From Alphaproteobacteria bacterium (GTDB lineage Bacteria > Pseudomonadota > Alphaproteobacteria > CAAGCB01 > CAG-977), in assembly GCA_900768465.1 (NCBI GenBank), contig CAAGCY010000012.1, positions 1 to 24,384 of the forward strand: a stretch of 24,384 nt of DNA, in the 5' to 3' direction. The first letter of the stretch is position 1. Each line of letters opens with the position of its first letter. The notes under the pieces are model-generated. The model worked only from the letters and a program-made list of their open reading frames with translations. It did not search any database and had not been told where the DNA came from. This document shows, one piece after another, positions 7,493 to 15,505 of the stretch. The position numbers and the translations under genes are program-made.

Positions 7493-8344
7493 ACAGTTTT
7501 CTCTCCGTACCGAAGCGTTATCGGATTGATTGTTTCCACCACCAGATACCGCCCGTCCGGCGATTTGCGCACGTTGACGGGCTGATCCACCCGATCGACC
7601 ACCTGATACGCGACGGGCAGGACTTTGCCCTCGTTATCCGCCCCGTAATCCAGATAGGTGAACCGTTCGTCCCTGAACGACAAAACGGGCGCGATTGTTT
7701 TATCCCCGCGCATTTCGACGTCGTGTCTGATCTTCGTCGGATCGAACTTCAATTCGTTCAGCCACGTTTTTCCGCCGCTTCGCGTCAAAGTCGCCAAGCT
7801 TTCAACGCTTTCCTTGCGCTTCAAGTCCGTTTCCGTCGCAAAAAAGCTTTTCACGCTCGGCACCGGCGCGTCCACATACACGACCTGATCGCTGATTGTT
7901 TCCGACCGGACGCCCTGACTTGCCAGATAGAAGTTATAGATGTTCCCCGACCGTCCGACGACCGTCAGGCTCGTGTCCGCGCCCGCCGTCAAGGCTTCGA
8001 CGTACAGCATCGCCTTGTTGTTCATTTCTTTTTGGCGGAAGTTCACGCCGTCCGCCAGAACCGACTGGTCGATAACGTCCCAGTCGGGCAGTTTGAACAC
8101 CGTTCCCATGCCTTCGCGCAATCTGACCTTGAACGTCCGCCCGCGTCCCCAGACGAACACCTTGTTTCCCGCTTTCGTTTCCGTCTTTTGCTTTTCCCAT
8201 GCCTTTTGCGTCGCCGGTTCCGGCGGAACCTCGCCCAGCACCGCGTCAATGCTTTTCAGAAGATCTCGCGGTTCGGGCGCAAGCGTTGCGGCGTTTGCCG
8301 CTCCCGCCGTTGTCAGCGCGATTAAAAAAAAGTATCCGTTTCAT
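7468..8344 (-). CDS. virB9: VirB9-like T4SS core protein, frameshifted near its start
   Basis: The uninterrupted frame (7468-8241 from a GTG, or open to about 8325) encodes a VirB9/TrbG protein with central and C-terminal beta-rich domains, such as DERFTYLDYG and SPDGRYLVVE near the end. VirB9 forms the outer-membrane core ring with VirB7 and VirB10. The natural start is ATG at 8344, with AAGGAG before it and only 3 bases after the virB8 stop. From that ATG the frame runs MKRILFF and then leaves the VirB9 frame at a run of eight T (8324-8331 on the plus strand as A8). With nine T the product would begin MKRILFFLIALTTAGAANA, a perfect signal peptide joined to ATLAPEP. So one base is missing through mutation, slippage or sequencing error. 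Family and coordinates are secure; functional state is not. Confidence 0.85.
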
Positions 8345-8347
8345 CGT

Positions 8348-9025
8348 TTATTCTCCTTTCGGATTGCCTTTGACCGACACGGCGTAGTTTTCCACGATCA
8401 AGCCGAACGGGTTGATTCCGGTTTTCGCGGCGCTCGCCTCTATGCCAGCCAAGCGCGCTTTGAACGTCGCGACAAAAGTTTTCGTCCGGACTTTCACGCC
8501 GCTTTTGCGGTCGGTCGCGACATACTCCGCCCGCCACACGTCGTCCGCGTCGGGGATTTGTTCCAAACTCTGCACAAACACGTCCCGCGTCAGTTCGTTT
8601 TTGGCGTAATAAACCAGCGGACTGTCGGGATTGCCCGAACTCATGTGTTCCGCGAACAGTCTGAACCATTGCGGGTGGGTGAACGTCTGCACCCATTTGA
8701 ACCGCTCGTCATCGTCCACAAAGTTGATTGTTTCCCGCTTTTCCACATACTCGGTCAAAGTGGAGCGGACATACTGTTCCAAGGTTGAACGGTCGATTTG
8801 TTCGGGCAGCAGACGCACGATTTGCGCGCCGTCCGTCATCGACACGAACACGGTTTCCGTCTGTTTCAACGGCAGCAAAGCCAGCACCGCGCAAAAACTG
8901 CCGACGGTCGCGAACACGCTCGCCCCCGCGATTTTGCTTAACACCGCGACCGACTTTTCCAATCGGCGCAGATAACTCGCGCTGTTTGTCGCGGGCTGGT
9001 CAAGCGTCGGTTCTTCCCCGTTCAT
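8348..9025 (-). CDS. virB8: VirB8-like T4SS inner-membrane assembly protein
   Basis: The product is 225 aa and bitopic: a short cytoplasmic N-terminus, one transmembrane helix at about 32-53, then a periplasmic NTF2-like domain to the end. Length and topology are those of VirB8, and motifs such as FTHPQWFRLFAEHM and the terminal NPFGLIVENYAVS strand fit. VirB8 nucleates assembly of the channel in the inner membrane and contacts VirB9 and VirB10. The ATG overlaps the stop of the 60-aa ORF upstream (ATGA), and the TAA lies 3 bases before the virB9 ATG. Confidence 0.88.
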   Translation of the reverse strand: MNGEEPTLDQPATNSASYLRRLEKSVAVLSKIAGASVFATVGSFCAVLALLPLKQTETVFVSMTDGAQIVRLLPEQIDRSTLEQYVRSTLTEYVEKRETINFVDDDERFKWVQTFTHPQWFRLFAEHMSSGNPDSPLVYYAKNELTRDVFVQSLEQIPDADDVWRAEYVATDRKSGVKVRTKTFVATFKARLAGIEASAAKTGINPFGLIVENYAVSVKGNPKGE

Positions 9026-9204
9026 TCCCCGACCCTTTCCACAAAGCCGCTTTTAAAGCAGTCTTTCAGCTCCGCAAGCGCGATCATCGCGTCCAGCCGC
9101 AATCCGCTGTCGTTCGGCAGAGCTTCTTCCAGCCGCCGTTGCAATGCCTCCACTCTTTCCAAATCAAGATAACTCTGCTTGATCTTGTTGACTTTCCCGA
9201 CCAT
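9022..9204 (-). CDS. Small hypothetical protein coupled to virB8
   Basis: The product is 60 aa, largely alpha-helical and charged (KQSYLDLERVEALQRRLEEAL), with no signal peptide, so it is probably cytoplasmic. A strong GGAGGAAG Shine-Dalgarno precedes the ATG, and the stop overlaps virB8 by ATGA, which supports real translation. It is the first gene after the terminator that closes the higBA cassette, so it now leads the distal half of the transfer operon. I recognise no family. Confidence 0.65.
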   Translation of the reverse strand: MVGKVNKIKQSYLDLERVEALQRRLEEALPNDSGLRLDAMIALAELKDCFKSGFVERVGE

Positions 9205-9252
9205 GCGTTCTTCCTCCCGCGGTTTGTTCGGAAAAAGTCTATCCCCCTATGC

Positions 9253-9295
9253 AAAAAGCCCCGAATGTCTTTTCGGAGCTTTTTGGGGCTTTTTG
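9253..9295. terminator. Strong hairpin terminator between higA and the virB8 segment
   Basis: AAAAAGCCCCGAA (9253-9265) pairs with TTCGGAGCTTTTT (9272-9284) over 13 positions with one G-U, around a 6-base loop. On the minus strand the stem ends in TTTTT, so it would stop transcripts coming from higA. A second GGGGCTTTTTG (9285-9295) allows an alternative fold with the same left arm, giving a U-tract on the plus strand too. It probably acts in both directions. It isolates the toxin-antitoxin cassette from the downstream virB8-B10 genes. Confidence 0.8.
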
Positions 9296-9411
9296 TTTTA
9301 AACCAGCAAAATTATTTGTTCAATTTATATTTGGCGTATTTCCATTTATTTACTTGAATTAGCGTTTCTTCCTGATTTTTTCGAAACTTCTCTATTAGTG
9401 CTTCTTGAATA

Positions 9412-10491
9412 TTAAAATGAAGAAATTTTTACTTCTATTTTATTCTGGCAATTTGAAAATTGCGAGTATGAAATTAATCCTTCTTTTTTCAATCGACCAA
9501 CTACACACGAAACAGGGACATTAGCCTCTATAGCAAAAGATTGAATAATTTTGAAAGAAAATCCTATGGCTCTTTTATTCAAAAAATCTGCCCACATTTC
9601 AGGTGAAATCAAAAGGTTTTTTGAAAATTCATCTGCTTCTAAATCTTCTGCTTCGTTTTCTTTTCCTTCGAGTCCCTGTTTCACATGATAAAGCTCATGA
9701 AAGAGCGTAAAGATAAAAGTGTCTAAGGCTTTTTTTCGATCTGTTATATGGACGACTGGCGTCCCTCTGCACATGTAAGACAATCCAGATGCTTTTGCTG
9801 CAGAAATTTTTGGAGTAAGAACAAAGGCAATGCCTGCTTTGTTTAATTCATTTTCAACAAGTTCTGCAAAATCAGACACTTCACAGCAAAGTGAAGCACG
9901 AATATGTGAAATAGCTTCATCCAATTTTTTCACTGTAAATTTATTCTGAATTCCTTTTTTTTCTGCAATAATCTCTCCCCATCTACACAGAACAGCGTCA
10001 GCCGCTTGCTCTTTTGTTGAGATATTTTCCGTTTTATTTAATTTTCTATACCTTGGATAGTATCTTGTAGGAAGTGATTGCAAGTTTTGAATATCCGCTA
10101 TTTTAAAAAAAGACAGCAGTTCATTAGCTTTATCTTGAATTGATGTAACTTTTTTTATAAGATTATAATGAATCATATCCGCTATAGGAAATAATTTTAT
10201 TAAACCCTTATATTCATCAATAGTTGATGCCCTCTTAAGTTCACTTTCGGCAAGAGAATATTCCTTCTGAATATTAATCCATGTTGCACTATTTTCATTT
10301 AAAACAGCACATATTTTCATTGCAACATCAATTGATAATGTTGCACTGCAATTCAGTAAATTGCACAAATGCTTTTCTGAAATTCCAGCTCTTTCTGCAA
10401 ACTCTTTGTGCTTAAAACCTTGAGCTTCAATAAATTCGCCCAAGAGCTCTCCTGGATGATAAATTGCCTTCCCACTTTTATCGATAATCAT
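9412..10491 (-). CDS. higA: HigA-type antitoxin fused to ImmA/IrrE metallopeptidase domain
   Basis: The product is 359 aa. The N-terminal HTH_3/XRE domain (about 12-70, HPGELLGEFIEAQGFKHKEF then AERAGISEKHLCNLL) is the HigA DNA-binding region. The C-terminal part (about 215-300) is an ImmA/IrrE-type zinc peptidase with HELYH at 265-269 and EADEF at 285-289 as the downstream acidic motif. HigA binds and neutralises HigB and represses the operon. In related fused proteins the peptidase domain may cleave repressors or the antitoxin itself, but its target here is unknown. It lies 17 bases after higB, the toxin-first order typical of HigBA. The cassette is clearly more AT-rich than the flanking transfer genes, suggesting a separate origin. 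Confidence 0.9.
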   Translation of the reverse strand: MIIDKSGKAIYHPGELLGEFIEAQGFKHKEFAERAGISEKHLCNLLNCSATLSIDVAMKICAVLNENSATWINIQKEYSLAESELKRASTIDEYKGLIKLFPIADMIHYNLIKKVTSIQDKANELLSFFKIADIQNLQSLPTRYYPRYRKLNKTENISTKEQAADAVLCRWGEIIAEKKGIQNKFTVKKLDEAISHIRASLCCEVSDFAELVENELNKAGIAFVLTPKISAAKASGLSYMCRGTPVVHITDRKKALDTFIFTLFHELYHVKQGLEGKENEAEDLEADEFSKNLLISPEMWADFLNKRAIGFSFKIIQSFAIEANVPVSCVVGRLKKEGLISYSQFSNCQNKIEVKISSF

Positions 10492-10508
10492 CGTCTTGTT
10501 CCTCTTTT

Positions 10509-10823
10509 TTAATGGTAGTCTTCTATCTTCAAGATTTTAACCTTATCGATTTCAGTTAAGTCCTCTTTATCGTCTATCGCTTTTAGCACAATGCGCAACC
10601 CATTCTTTACGTCAATACCAAAGCACCCTTGATAATTTCCTAGTAATTTATGTCGTCGCGGCGGAGGTGTATGAGAAACATCATTTAATGTAGGAGCAGC
10701 ACGAAGGTAGGCAAGTCTTTTCATAAGCTTATCAGCGGCTTCACTTCCAAAGCGCTGCTGAGCTTTTTTTATGTCACAACATATTTTTTCTACAGCTTTA
10801 TCAAACGACAGTTCCAAAATCAA
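10509..10823 (-). CDS. higB: HigB-like RelE-superfamily toxin
   Basis: The product is about 104 aa. The C-terminal core has the HigB/killer pattern: RRHKLLGNYQGCFGIDVKNG, then RIVLKAID and the end VKILKIEDYH. It is predicted to be a ribosome-dependent mRNA interferase. The frame is open to 10886, but a good promoter (10842-10870) lies inside that extension, so the start must be downstream. I chose TTG at 10823, just after AGAAGG. A second TTG at 10817, giving the more family-like MELSF start, is equally possible. No ATG is available near the N-terminus. It is followed by the higA gene after a short gap. Confidence 0.85.
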   Translation of the reverse strand: MILELSFDKAVEKICCDIKKAQQRFGSEAADKLMKRLAYLRAAPTLNDVSHTPPPRRHKLLGNYQGCFGIDVKNGLRIVLKAIDDKEDLTEIDKVKILKIEDYH

Positions 10824-10841
10824 CTCGCCTTCTAAATATGG

Positions 10842-10896
10842 AAGATAGATTCTTTTTTGAATAAAGTCAATAAAAAAATTAACCAAATAGGTTAAT
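10842..10896 (-). promoter_or_regulatory. higBA promoter with upstream palindromic operator
   Basis: On the minus strand -35 TTGACT (10865-10870) and -10 TATCTT (10842-10847) are 17 bases apart and point into higB, leaving a very short leader. Directly upstream is a perfect inverted repeat ATTAACC-AAATA-GGTTAAT (10878-10896), a plausible HigA operator. The cassette thus has its own promoter and does not depend on the virB2 promoter. Confidence 0.65.
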
Positions 10897-10977
10897 AAAA
10901 TATATTATATTCGTACAAAAATTTAAACACACATATTTTTCAAACAGTTACGCATATATCCCGTATTCACATCCACA

Positions 10978-11277
10978 TTAACATAGAGCTTTCCACGTTA
11001 TCTCGCGCAGTGTTTTGCCAAACACCCGTTTAGCCTGACTTTCGGTCAAGCTGACCTCTTTTGCAACGGATTTCCAACACAGTCCTTGGGAACGGAGCCA
11101 GACGATGCGGCGGGCGCGGAGGTCGGCGATTTGCGGCATCAGGGTATCAATGACAAAGCGCATTGTCGCCATGTCTTCGGGCAGAACAAACGGCGGAACG
11201 CTTCCGTCCTGCGACAAAAGCAGTTCCGTCTGCGCCGCCGTTTTGAACATTCCGGCAATGTCTTTCGGCGTTTTCAT
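10978..11277 (-). CDS. Small helix-turn-helix protein, DUF6362-like
   Basis: The product is 99 aa. The C-terminal half (about 50-99) has the pattern of a small HTH/sigma-like DNA-binding unit: LRARRIVWLRSQGLCWKSV, then AKEVSLTESQAKRVFGKTL. This resembles the DUF6362 family found in alphaproteobacterial mobile elements and phages (recalled, not searched). The ATG starts 2 bases after the stop of the VirB7-like lipoprotein, so it is in the same operon. It may regulate the transfer genes. It is the last gene before the inserted higBA cassette, with 82 bases of AT-rich DNA in between. Confidence 0.65.
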   Translation of the reverse strand: MKTPKDIAGMFKTAAQTELLLSQDGSVPPFVLPEDMATMRFVIDTLMPQIADLRARRIVWLRSQGLCWKSVAKEVSLTESQAKRVFGKTLREITWKALC

Positions 11278-11279
11278 GC

Positions 11280-11426
11280 TTATCCCAAATTCGGCTGTTC
11301 AATCGGCAAACAAGCGCAAGGGCTAAGCTTGTAGCTGTCCGTGCCGCTTCCGATGCCTTTGACGCTTTGCGTCGCCGAACACGCCGATAAAACGGTCAGT
11401 AAAGCCAATATCGTCAGTTTCCTCAT
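11280..11426 (-). CDS. virB7: VirB7-like small lipoprotein
   Basis: The product is 48 aa and too short for many gene finders. It has a signal MRKLTILALLTVLSAC with the lipobox Cys at 16 and Ser at +2, which favours sorting to the outer membrane. A short mature part contains two more Cys (37, 39) and a Pro-rich end. AGGAG precedes the ATG, which overlaps the virB5 stop (ATGA). Tiny outer-membrane lipoproteins next to virB5 are the VirB7 components that anchor the VirB9-VirB10 ring. Sequence conservation in this family is minimal, so the call rests on size, lipobox and position. Confidence 0.75.
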   Translation of the reverse strand: MRKLTILALLTVLSACSATQSVKGIGSGTDSYKLSPCACLPIEQPNLG

Positions 11427-12208
11427 TTCGTTTTCTCCTCTTGTGTCAAAGCCGCGTCAATCGCTATCGTCCCTTCGACGAGCTTTTCTTTCGCGGCGAT
11501 AATCTGCAAAATGTTCGCGATTAAGATGTTTTGCTGAACCAAAGCCGCGTGAATGTCCGCCAAAGCCCTGTTTGTTTGCGACAGCTTTTCCATTACGGTC
11601 AGCGCGCCGTTTGTGTCCTGCACGATTGCCGTCGCCGCCTGCGTCAGCTCCGACGTTTTGGCTTTGACCGCCATGGCGTTCGCCAATCCGTCGTCAACGC
11701 TCTTTTTGTGAAAGTCCGCGCGGGCTTTTTTGACCTTGCGCCATTGCTTTTTCGACCGGTTGTTCGCCGTCGTGATGCCGCGCCACGAATAACCGCCGCC
11801 TGCTACGCCGGAAACCGTATTCAGCGCGCCTTGCACATCGTCGTTTGTCGGCAAGTCCAACGCTTGCCGAATATAATCCTGCGCCGTGCAGATGTTCGTT
11901 ACTTCAAAATTCATACCGTCCAAAAGGAACTGCGGCGTAACGCATTGCAGCAGTTCGTTCGCGTTCGTGATAAAGCTCTGCGCCGTCAGCGCCAAGGATA
12001 CTGCCCCGCCGACCGTGTCCGTGATCTGTTTTGTCGCGTCCAAGCCCTCTTTGGTCGTATCCCAAATCGCTTTGCCGTTTTCCAAAATCGCCGCCATCGT
12101 CGCGTTCTGCTTGATGCTTTCAGCCAAGCCGTTCGTATCGATAACCGCCATTTGGCACTCCCCGTGCGAGGGAAACAAAAAGATAAAAAGCAATACCCAT
12201 TTCTTCAT
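11423..12208 (-). CDS. virB5: VirB5-like T4SS pilus-associated protein
   Basis: The product is 261 aa with a signal peptide (MKKWVLLFIFLFPSHGECQ), followed by a mature part predicted to be almost all alpha-helix (repeated Ala/Thr/Lys segments, for example KAKTSELTQAATAIVQ). VirB5 is the minor pilin at the tip of the T-pilus, exported to the periplasm and implicated in recipient contact. The start is the ATG at 12208, which overlaps the virB4 stop by ATGA. The frame stays open further upstream, but without a signal sequence at its head. It lies between virB4 and the VirB7-like gene, which is the expected place. Confidence 0.82.
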   Translation of the reverse strand: MKKWVLLFIFLFPSHGECQMAVIDTNGLAESIKQNATMAAILENGKAIWDTTKEGLDATKQITDTVGGAVSLALTAQSFITNANELLQCVTPQFLLDGMNFEVTNICTAQDYIRQALDLPTNDDVQGALNTVSGVAGGGYSWRGITTANNRSKKQWRKVKKARADFHKKSVDDGLANAMAVKAKTSELTQAATAIVQDTNGALTVMEKLSQTNRALADIHAALVQQNILIANILQIIAAKEKLVEGTIAIDAALTQEEKTK

Positions 12209-14535
12209 CGGGCGTCTCCGTAGTGTTTGAGAAAGTATTCGGTCGGGTTTTCGGCGTTGCGTTTCGCGTAGTTCCAAAAGCGAACTGCTTTTGCGCCGCC
12301 TTTAAAAGCGTTCAAGTATTCGCCCAGACAGCTCATATCCGTTTCCAAAAACACGTTCAGGCGGTTTCTCTGCATTAAAACGGGACGTTTTGCGCCCTCT
12401 ATCTTTGCCCCTTTGGTCAAGACGAACTCCGTTTCGCTTTCCGTCAGGTTGAACCCGTCGATTTCCTCCGCCGTTCCCGCGCACCCGTCATAGAAAAACC
12501 GCGTGTGGCAGTTCGTCAAAATCGTTTCCTTGATGTTCAAGGTTTTCAAATCGTTTGTTCCCTGAAACGCCATAAAAATCGCCATGCGCTGTTCGCGGGC
12601 GGTTTTCAGCAGCTTTTCGATTTCCGCTTTCAACGGCGCGGACGAAAGCAAAGTCGGCGCTTCGTCCACAATCAGCAAAGACGGCTTGCCTCTTTGCGCG
12701 TTCCGTTCAATCTTTTTGAACAAATAAAAGAACAACGCCGCCGCCGCGTTCGCGTCGTCTTTCACGTTGTCCAGTCCGAACACGTTCAGCCGGCTTTTCG
12801 TCACGTCCAGCGTGTCCTTTTCCCCGTTGAACAGTTTGGCGTTCAAAGTGCTGCCTTTCACCCACTTTTCCAGCTTGTCCTTAAACGCGCCGTTCGGAGC
12901 CAGTTCCGCCGCGTACAGATCCATTCGGCGATTGAAGCGCGGCTGTTTCAGCATTTCGGACACGAATATCCGAATATCCTTCTTTTCCGCTTCCGTTTCC
13001 GCGTTTGTCAGAATTTGCATAAACAGGTTCAGCGTCGTTTCTTCGCCCGCTTCGCAGTCAAACGGGTTCAAGCTGATTTCCCCGTCCTGACTGATTTGAT
13101 GATACGTTCCGCCGACCAAGTCCGTGAACACCGTCACGCCGTTGTCGCGGTCGAGCATAAATACGGACAAATCGTGATACGCTGCCAGAGCTTGCGCGAC
13201 CAGATGCAGAATCAGCACCGTTTTGCCCGAACCGGTCGGCGCGAACACGGCGCAATGCGGCGGAGCCTGATCCTCCGCCGTCGCGTGAAACGTGAACCCG
13301 AACGGATTGCCGGAGGGAACGCTCGGAAACCGGCAGACCGGACTTTCGCCCCAATCGCACCGCGTCAAGCCCGTTTCCGCCCGCGTCATCGGGCATAAGT
13401 CGGCAAGGTTCGCCGATGTCAAAAGCAGTTCGCGGTTAAAATAATCCCGCCCCGGCGTTTGCCCCCAAAACTTCGGCATGGCGAGCTGTTCTTCCAACAC
13501 GGGGCGGACGCCGAATCTGCCCAGAACGCCGTACACGTCTTGCGCGGCTTTATGTATGTGCGCCTTGTCCGACAAGTTCAAAAATACCGTCAATTCGACG
13601 TTTGCCAAAGACAGCTTGTCGGAATCGACTTTGTCGCGCAAAGACTTGATTTCTTCGTTCGCCTGCGTGTTAAACTCTTTCCTGCCCAGATTCATTTGCG
13701 ACCTGCGCTTGTCGAGGTTCGCCAAAGCGGCGGATTTCGCAACGGGCTGAACGTGCGTCGATACCGTCATCGGATAAGGAAGCGCAAGCACTCCGTCATA
13801 GATTTTCGCCGACACGTCTTCGCCGAAATCCTTTATCCCGAACACAAGGCGGAACGTTTGCGCCGAGCCGAACGTTTGCGTGATCAATCCCGTCCGTTCG
13901 ATTTTAATTCTCGACCGTTCGATGCGGTGAATGTTCGTTTCCGCGTCCGATACGGGAATTTCCCCCGCGTTGTAAAACGACGACAGAAACGACAGCAAAG
14001 GCGATACGCCGTCTTTGCCGCTTTTGGTCAGGACTTTCGGTTCCAAGTCGGCAAGCACGGTGAAAATTTCCCGCACGACGGCATCGATTTCGGCTTCCGA
14101 AGCCGCCGACACGACGACAAAGTGCCTTGTTTTGAACGATGTTTCCAGCCGGTTTTCCCAGCGTTTACCCATCTCGTCCAAAAACAGATTGCCGCACGGG
14201 GCTTTTTTAGCCGCGGGAAACAGCGTCTTTTGGCTGACAATCCGCAAATGAACCTTGTTTTCCGACACGTTCCGATAAAACAAGGCGCGCGCCGACGCCG
14301 CTTTTTCCAAATCGTCCGCCCGCTTTCCCGCGACGCTTTGTCCCGCCAGTTCCACCACCTTGAACATCTGCTCCGTTCGGGTCAGCACCAGCGTTTCGCC
14401 TTTAATCGCCGCCAATGGCACTTCGTCCTCGACAAACGTCAGATTTTCCGCCCTGTTTTGCGGAGCAAAAGCGCGATACGTCAGCGCGGCGCAAGCCCCC
14501 GCGCCGATCAGCGGCAGCAAAAACTCATAATTCAT
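12205..14535 (-). CDS. virB4: VirB4/TrbE conjugative ATPase
   Basis: The product is 776 aa, family length. The N-terminal membrane-proximal region is at about 1-22. The CagE/TrbE/VirB N-terminal domain extends to about 390. The C-terminal ATPase has Walker A APTGSGKT at 432-439 and Walker B SLLIVDEAP at 619-627. VirB4 is the most conserved T4SS ATPase; it works with VirB11 in pilus assembly and substrate transport. The gene overlaps virB3 by 11 bases and virB5 by 4. All catalytic motifs are intact. Confidence 0.95.
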   Translation of the reverse strand: MNYEFLLPLIGAGACAALTYRAFAPQNRAENLTFVEDEVPLAAIKGETLVLTRTEQMFKVVELAGQSVAGKRADDLEKAASARALFYRNVSENKVHLRIVSQKTLFPAAKKAPCGNLFLDEMGKRWENRLETSFKTRHFVVVSAASEAEIDAVVREIFTVLADLEPKVLTKSGKDGVSPLLSFLSSFYNAGEIPVSDAETNIHRIERSRIKIERTGLITQTFGSAQTFRLVFGIKDFGEDVSAKIYDGVLALPYPMTVSTHVQPVAKSAALANLDKRRSQMNLGRKEFNTQANEEIKSLRDKVDSDKLSLANVELTVFLNLSDKAHIHKAAQDVYGVLGRFGVRPVLEEQLAMPKFWGQTPGRDYFNRELLLTSANLADLCPMTRAETGLTRCDWGESPVCRFPSVPSGNPFGFTFHATAEDQAPPHCAVFAPTGSGKTVLILHLVAQALAAYHDLSVFMLDRDNGVTVFTDLVGGTYHQISQDGEISLNPFDCEAGEETTLNLFMQILTNAETEAEKKDIRIFVSEMLKQPRFNRRMDLYAAELAPNGAFKDKLEKWVKGSTLNAKLFNGEKDTLDVTKSRLNVFGLDNVKDDANAAAALFFYLFKKIERNAQRGKPSLLIVDEAPTLLSSAPLKAEIEKLLKTAREQRMAIFMAFQGTNDLKTLNIKETILTNCHTRFFYDGCAGTAEEIDGFNLTESETEFVLTKGAKIEGAKRPVLMQRNRLNVFLETDMSCLGEYLNAFKGGAKAVRFWNYAKRNAENPTEYFLKHYGDAR

Positions 14536-14842
14536 AGATTACCCCCGCGTTCTTAAACAGGCTTTCCGTCTTAAAGCGCGGCCGTCCGTCCGATTTGACA
14601 CCGGCGTATTCCCGCGCCCGAAGATAAAAGTTCCGCAAAATGTTGTTGATGTGCGGCTCTTTGTTCGTCAGATGAATACAAAACAAGTGGGAAAGCGTCA
14701 GGCAAACAACCGTCATTACCGGTTCTCTGACAAGAATCGTTAAAACGATCGCGCTGAATACTTCCAGATAAAGCAGGCTTGTCGCCGCAAATAAGAGTCT
14801 GAGCGGTTTGAGAACCGAACCGTAAATCCGTGACGACCTCAT
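14525..14842 (-). CDS. virB3: VirB3-like T4SS inner-membrane protein
   Basis: The product is 105 aa from ATG at 14842, which overlaps the virB2 stop (ATGA). The N-terminus SSRIYGSVLKPLRLLFAATS leads into two adjacent hydrophobic segments (about 20-58), followed by a soluble tail with NNILRNFYLRAREYAG. This is the usual VirB3 layout. VirB3 sits in the inner membrane, associates with VirB4 and is needed for pilus formation. In some species VirB3 is fused to VirB4; here the two are separate but overlapping. Confidence 0.85.
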   Translation of the reverse strand: MRSSRIYGSVLKPLRLLFAATSLLYLEVFSAIVLTILVREPVMTVVCLTLSHLFCIHLTNKEPHINNILRNFYLRAREYAGVKSDGRPRFKTESLFKNAGVIYEL

Positions 14843-15174
14843 ACCGACCCCATAAACAGTTCGACAATCCAACCCAAGCCCGAAAAAGCCGCCATAATCA
14901 AGCCGACTTTGATACAGGCCTCCTTATTAAACCGTCCTGTCGTGGAAGCTAAAAAGCAGACGACCATACTTGCCATCGCGAGCCACTTGCCAAGCGTAAT
15001 GGCATTTTCGATAAGCGTCTGAATCGCTGTTTGGGCTTGTGTGAACGGGTTTGAATTGAGCATCGGCATCGCGGCGTTCGCGATGTCCGGCAGGCTCATT
15101 GTTAAAACTGCGACAAGGGTGATTTTTAAAGTGATAGCGCAAATTGCGCCCAGCGTTTTTGTTCCGCATAGCAT
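14839..15174 (-). CDS. virB2: VirB2-like major pilin subunit
   Basis: The product is 111 aa. A long signal peptide ends around PDIANA, followed by a mature chain with two hydrophobic helices (about 62-82 and 88-107) and a short polar loop, as in TrbC/VirB2 pilins. The ATG at 15174 follows CAGGAG. The open frame to 15450 is AT-rich low-complexity sequence and is rejected. It is the first gene of the transfer operon, which fits the order virB2-B3-B4 in many systems. Confidence 0.85.
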   Translation of the reverse strand: MLCGTKTLGAICAITLKITLVAVLTMSLPDIANAAMPMLNSNPFTQAQTAIQTLIENAITLGKWLAMASMVVCFLASTTGRFNKEACIKVGLIMAAFSGLGWIVELFMGSV

Positions 15175-15505
15175 ATTTAGGCTCCTGAATGAAACTTGAT
15201 ACAAGAGCCGACTGACAAATATGCCGCCGGTGTAAAAACAATGCCATTTTAGCAAATAATTTTTCAAAATAAAGAAAAATATTGAGCTCGATATTTGTAT
15301 ATTTAGTTTGTTTTTAGTTGTTTTTATTCGTTTTATAGTGCTTTTAATTCTTAAAATTTTATTGATTTTATATTTTACGAATTTTATTATGAGTTTGTTT
15401 TTTAACAATGCGATAATTTTATCAGCATCTCCTTTTATAACTGAAATCACGTTCAGACGTGTGTGACAACCGCTGAACCCAACGCATTGTTAGGAGATAA
15501 TCTCT
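15175..15505. promoter_or_regulatory. AT-rich divergent regulatory region, gene-free
   Basis: These 331 bases separate virB2 (-) from the unknown gene at 15506 (+). The stretch 15240-15430 is extremely AT-rich with long T and A runs. On the minus strand TGCTAAAAT (15246-15254) is an extended -10 motif about 65 bases ahead of virB2 and is the best promoter candidate for the transfer operon. No consensus -35 is visible. Near the right end an imperfect palindromic area contains GTTCAG (15451-15456) and CTGAAC (15473-15478), with CACGTTCAGACGTG inside it, a possible operator. No coding sequence is convincing here. An oriT could lie here, but I see no recognisable nic motif. Confidence 0.5.

Noticed and set aside
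7940..8788. Plus-strand frame of 282 aa opposite virB8/virB9
   Set aside because: It spans two real genes on the other strand and shows no protein-like features.
13459..14556. Plus-strand frame of 365 aa opposite virB4
   Set aside because: It is an antisense shadow of virB4 with Arg/Gln/Phe-rich composition and no domain.
15175..15450. Upstream extension of the virB2 frame
   Set aside because: It is Lys/Ile-rich translation of AT-rich DNA. A ribosome site and signal peptide place the start at 15174.
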